The translations under genes were made by a program, and so were the position numbers. The notes beneath the pieces are model-generated. The model worked only from the letters and a program-made list of their open reading frames with translations, ran no database searches and was not told the DNA's origin. Positions 23,949 through 25,588 of a stretch of 25,588 nt of DNA are shown piece after piece; position 1 is the stretch's first letter; each line of letters begins with the position of its first letter. The stretch comes from CBDULQ01 sp965368115. GTDB taxonomy: Bacteria; Pseudomonadota; Gammaproteobacteria; SZUA-229. The stretch is from positions 1 through 25,588 of the forward strand of contig CBDULQ010000018.1 of the NCBI GenBank assembly GCA_965368115.1, read 5' to 3'.

Positions 23949-23981
23949 GGGCAAACTCCATTGATCACAATGTATTTGCCC
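23949..23981 (-). promoter_or_regulatory. 7-bp stem enclosing the gcvT ribosome-binding site
   Basis: A perfect 7-bp inverted repeat (23949-23955 with 23975-23981; GGGCAAA and TTTGCCC in the RNA). The loop contains GGAG; the downstream arm ends one base before the gcvT ATG, and the upstream arm begins directly after the P1 strand of aptamer 2. This is a plausible translational expression platform; there is no terminator T-run. Confidence 0.55.
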
Positions 23982-24174
23982 CTCTGTCCTGAAACCTGAG
24001 AGATCGACGGTCGAGCGCACGGCTCATCCGCTTTCCCCTTCGGTGGATACCGGCGCGCGGTATCGCTCTCCAGAGCCAACCCGTCTGACTTTGACATGAG
24101 CCGTGGTCCTTTTACCTGAGCGTTTCCGGGCGGTTGCGCCTTCGGTGGCAGCCAGTTGCTGCACTCTCCCACGG
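23982..24174 (-). promoter_or_regulatory. Tandem glycine riboswitch
   Basis: Two glycine aptamers in the gcvT leader. Aptamer 1 (24174-24101) is closed by a 6-bp P1 (24169-24174 with 24101-24106) and shows GGGAGAGTGCAG, CCACCGAAGGCGCAA and GCTCAGGTAAAAGGACC. Aptamer 2 (24075-23982) is closed by 5 bp (24071-24075 with 23982-23986) and shows GGAGAGC, CCACCGAAGGGGAAA and TCTCAGGTTTCAGGACAGAG. A linker of about 25 nt joins them. The family normally turns on gcv expression when glycine is high. Confidence 0.96.
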
Positions 24175-24194
24175 CTGTGAGGGTTGAGGGCCTG

Positions 24195-24223
24195 ACTATA
24201 AACCAGATGCAGGTCGATTACCA
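24195..24223 (-). promoter_or_regulatory. Possible promoter of the riboswitch-gcv transcript
   Basis: On the minus strand TATAGT (24200-24195) is preceded by a poor -35 TGGTAA (24223-24218) at 17 bp. A start near 24188 would lie just ahead of aptamer 1, which is the expected place. Confidence 0.35.
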
Positions 24224-24287
24224 TTACCCACGTGGAAGCGGAAACGGGTATGCTTGGTTACAGTTTTATCAAATCAGCAGAAAATAC

Positions 24288-25358
24288 ATGGATAAACAAC
24301 AGCTCCTCAGCTACTTACAACTGTTCAGCGACAACCCCTATTACCAGGCCGCCATCGTGGTAGCGCTGGGCCTGATTGCCGCCAGGATTTCCAATGTGCT
24401 GTTCGTCCGGGTCATCACCCGGCTGACCACTCGCACCCACAGCCTGCTCGATGACCAACTGATCGAAGTGGTGCGCGCGCCGATTTTCTATTCCATCCTG
24501 CTGCTATCGCTGGCGATCGCCGTCAATCTGGCGCTGGGCGACGACAGCCCCCGCTTCATTTATTCCATCCTGAAAACCCTGGCGGTGTTCATCTGGTCCG
24601 TGTTCCTGGTGCGCATGTCACGCATCGCCCTGCGTAACTTCAGCAAGGATGGCCGTCAGGACAGGGTGATCAGTACCCAAACCCTGCCGCTGTTCGAAAA
24701 TCTGGCCATCATCATCGTCAGCGCCGCGGCGATTTATTTTGTGTTCAGCGCCTGGGATATCGATATGACCGCCTGGCTGGCCTCCGCCGGTATCGTCGGT
24801 ATCGCGGTAGGCTTCGCCGCCAAGGACACCCTGGCCAATCTGTTCTCCGGCGTATTCATTCTTGCCGATGCCCCGTATCGCATCGGCGATTATGTGGTAC
24901 TGGATACCGGCGAGCGGGGCGAAGTGACCCACATCGGTATTCGCAGCACCCGCCTGCTCACTCGCGACGATGTGGAAGTAACCATTCCCAACTCCATCAT
25001 GGGCAACACCAAGATCATCAATGAATCCGGCGGCCCGCATAAAAAATTCCGTATTCGAGTGAAAGTGGGTGTGGCTTACGGCAGCGATATTGATCAGGTC
25101 AAAGCCATCTTGATGGATATCGCAGAGAACGACGAAGATGTATGCGCGGACCCGGAACCTCGGGTGCGCTTTCGAGAATTTGGAGGCTCCAGCCTGGATC
25201 TGGAACTACTCTGCTGGGTGGATGAACCGGTGTTACGCGGGCGGATTGTCGACGTACTGAATACGGCGATTTACAAGCGCTTCAATCAGGAAGGTGTGGA
25301 GATTCCTTACAGTAAGCATGATGTGTATATCAGGGAAATGCCTCGCGCCGATTCCTGA
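24288..25358 (+). CDS. MscS-family small-conductance mechanosensitive channel
   Basis: Inner-membrane heptameric channel that opens under hypo-osmotic stress. It has 356 residues. Hydrophobic segments lie near 19-40, 67-83, 92-111 and 136-154; the pore helix and signature follow (about 163-193: ASAGIVGIAVGFAAKD, then TLANLFSGVFILAD), followed by the beta domain (YRIGDYVVL, VTIPNSIMGN). One or two helices more than E. coli MscS. ATG 24288 is chosen by the hydrophobic N-terminus; an upstream in-frame start would run through the opposite-strand riboswitch. The ribosome-binding site is weak. Divergent from the gcv operon. Confidence 0.92.
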   Translation: MDKQQLLSYLQLFSDNPYYQAAIVVALGLIAARISNVLFVRVITRLTTRTHSLLDDQLIEVVRAPIFYSILLLSLAIAVNLALGDDSPRFIYSILKTLAVFIWSVFLVRMSRIALRNFSKDGRQDRVISTQTLPLFENLAIIIVSAAAIYFVFSAWDIDMTAWLASAGIVGIAVGFAAKDTLANLFSGVFILADAPYRIGDYVVLDTGERGEVTHIGIRSTRLLTRDDVEVTIPNSIMGNTKIINESGGPHKKFRIRVKVGVAYGSDIDQVKAILMDIAENDEDVCADPEPRVRFREFGGSSLDLELLCWVDEPVLRGRIVDVLNTAIYKRFNQEGVEIPYSKHDVYIREMPRADS

Positions 25359-25493
25359 GCGGGGGACTGAGGTTTGAGCGCCCTGTTGCTGGCCGGTTGA
25401 GGCGGGGCGTCTCTGGAGTCATCGTATGATGCTTCAGGTGTTTGAGCGGCTTGATGTTTTTTTAGGGCGCCAGCTCAAGAGCTAGTGCTAATC

Positions 25494-25588
25494 TTTTAGG
25501 CCGGGTTTCGCCCGCTGGCGACTCACTTTTTTCTACAGCGAAAAAAGTAAGCAAAAACGCCGCGCCCTTTAGTGCTTGCCCTTCGGGT
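25494..25588. repeat. Probable dispersed extragenic repeat, cut by the window end
   Basis: Contains a perfect 9-bp inverted repeat (25525-25533 with 25540-25548; ACTTTTTTC and GAAAAAAGT, 6-nt loop) within flanks reading GGGTTTCGCCCGCTGGCGACTC and GTAAGCAAAAACGCCGCGCC. This layout (GC-rich flank, ACTTT...AAAGT stem, GTAAGCAAA) resembles repeats that recur in many proteobacterial genomes. Only one copy is visible here, so the repeat status is inference. Confidence 0.5.

Noticed and set aside
25400..25463. T7 run at 25457-25463 as an mscS terminator
   Set aside because: No stable stem directly precedes it; only 4-5 bp imperfect pairings could be found.

Overview
The window is a chromosomal, housekeeping-rich segment of a gammaproteobacterium. 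The evidence is gene content and order: dusB-fis with a 4-nt start/stop overlap, rho and trxA divergent from rhlB (the arrangement known from E. coli), purH-purD, dgkA and selO. The glycine decarboxylase is split into two subunits (gcvPA/gcvPB), and one surface protein carries a VPLPA-type sorting tail. Together these fit a Chromatiales- or Methylococcales-like lineage better than an enteric or a pseudomonad, but that placement is inference. I see no tRNA, rRNA, CRISPR array, transposase or prophage gene.

Layout. 1-344: AT-rich leader of dusB-fis. 345-1609: dusB-fis. 1610-1773: GC hairpin and a TATAAT promoter. 1774-4641: purH and purD (purine synthesis). 4759-5706: a zinc-ribbon/membrane/pilin-like protein of unknown role. 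5753-6649: a UbiA-family prenyltransferase. 6650-7584: a long AT-rich gap with inverted repeats and two possible small ORFs. 7585-8184: an exported VPLPA-CTERM protein closed by a strong terminator. 8249-10267 (minus): a large exported protein with an IPT-like region. 10399-10809: a PsiE-like membrane protein that meets selO (minus) stop to stop. 12438-14223 (minus): trxA then rho. 14436-16584: rhlB overlapping a TauE/SafE exporter. 16571-17023 (minus): small exported HdeA/Rap1a-like protein. 17150-18409: a FrnE-type DsbA protein and a TIGR02444/DUF2390 protein. 18430-19391 (minus): dgkA and a chalcone-isomerase-like exported protein. 19568-24174 (minus): a tandem glycine riboswitch driving gcvT-gcvH-gcvPA-gcvPB. 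24288-25358: an MscS-type channel. 25494-25588: part of a probable dispersed repeat cut by the window edge.

How the parts work together. The clearest regulated unit is the glycine cleavage operon. A two-aptamer glycine riboswitch precedes T, H and the two P subunits, and a 7-bp stem sits directly between the second aptamer and the gcvT start codon. rho, trxA and rhlB form the conserved RNA-turnover/redox neighbourhood. fis and dusB are translationally coupled.

Most of the window is ordinary core genome. The points that deserve a second look are the architecture of the 4759-5706 protein, the 672-residue exported protein, the inverted repeats at 17770-17852 and 19464-19530, the leader structures of gcvT and rho, and the 6650-7584 gap.
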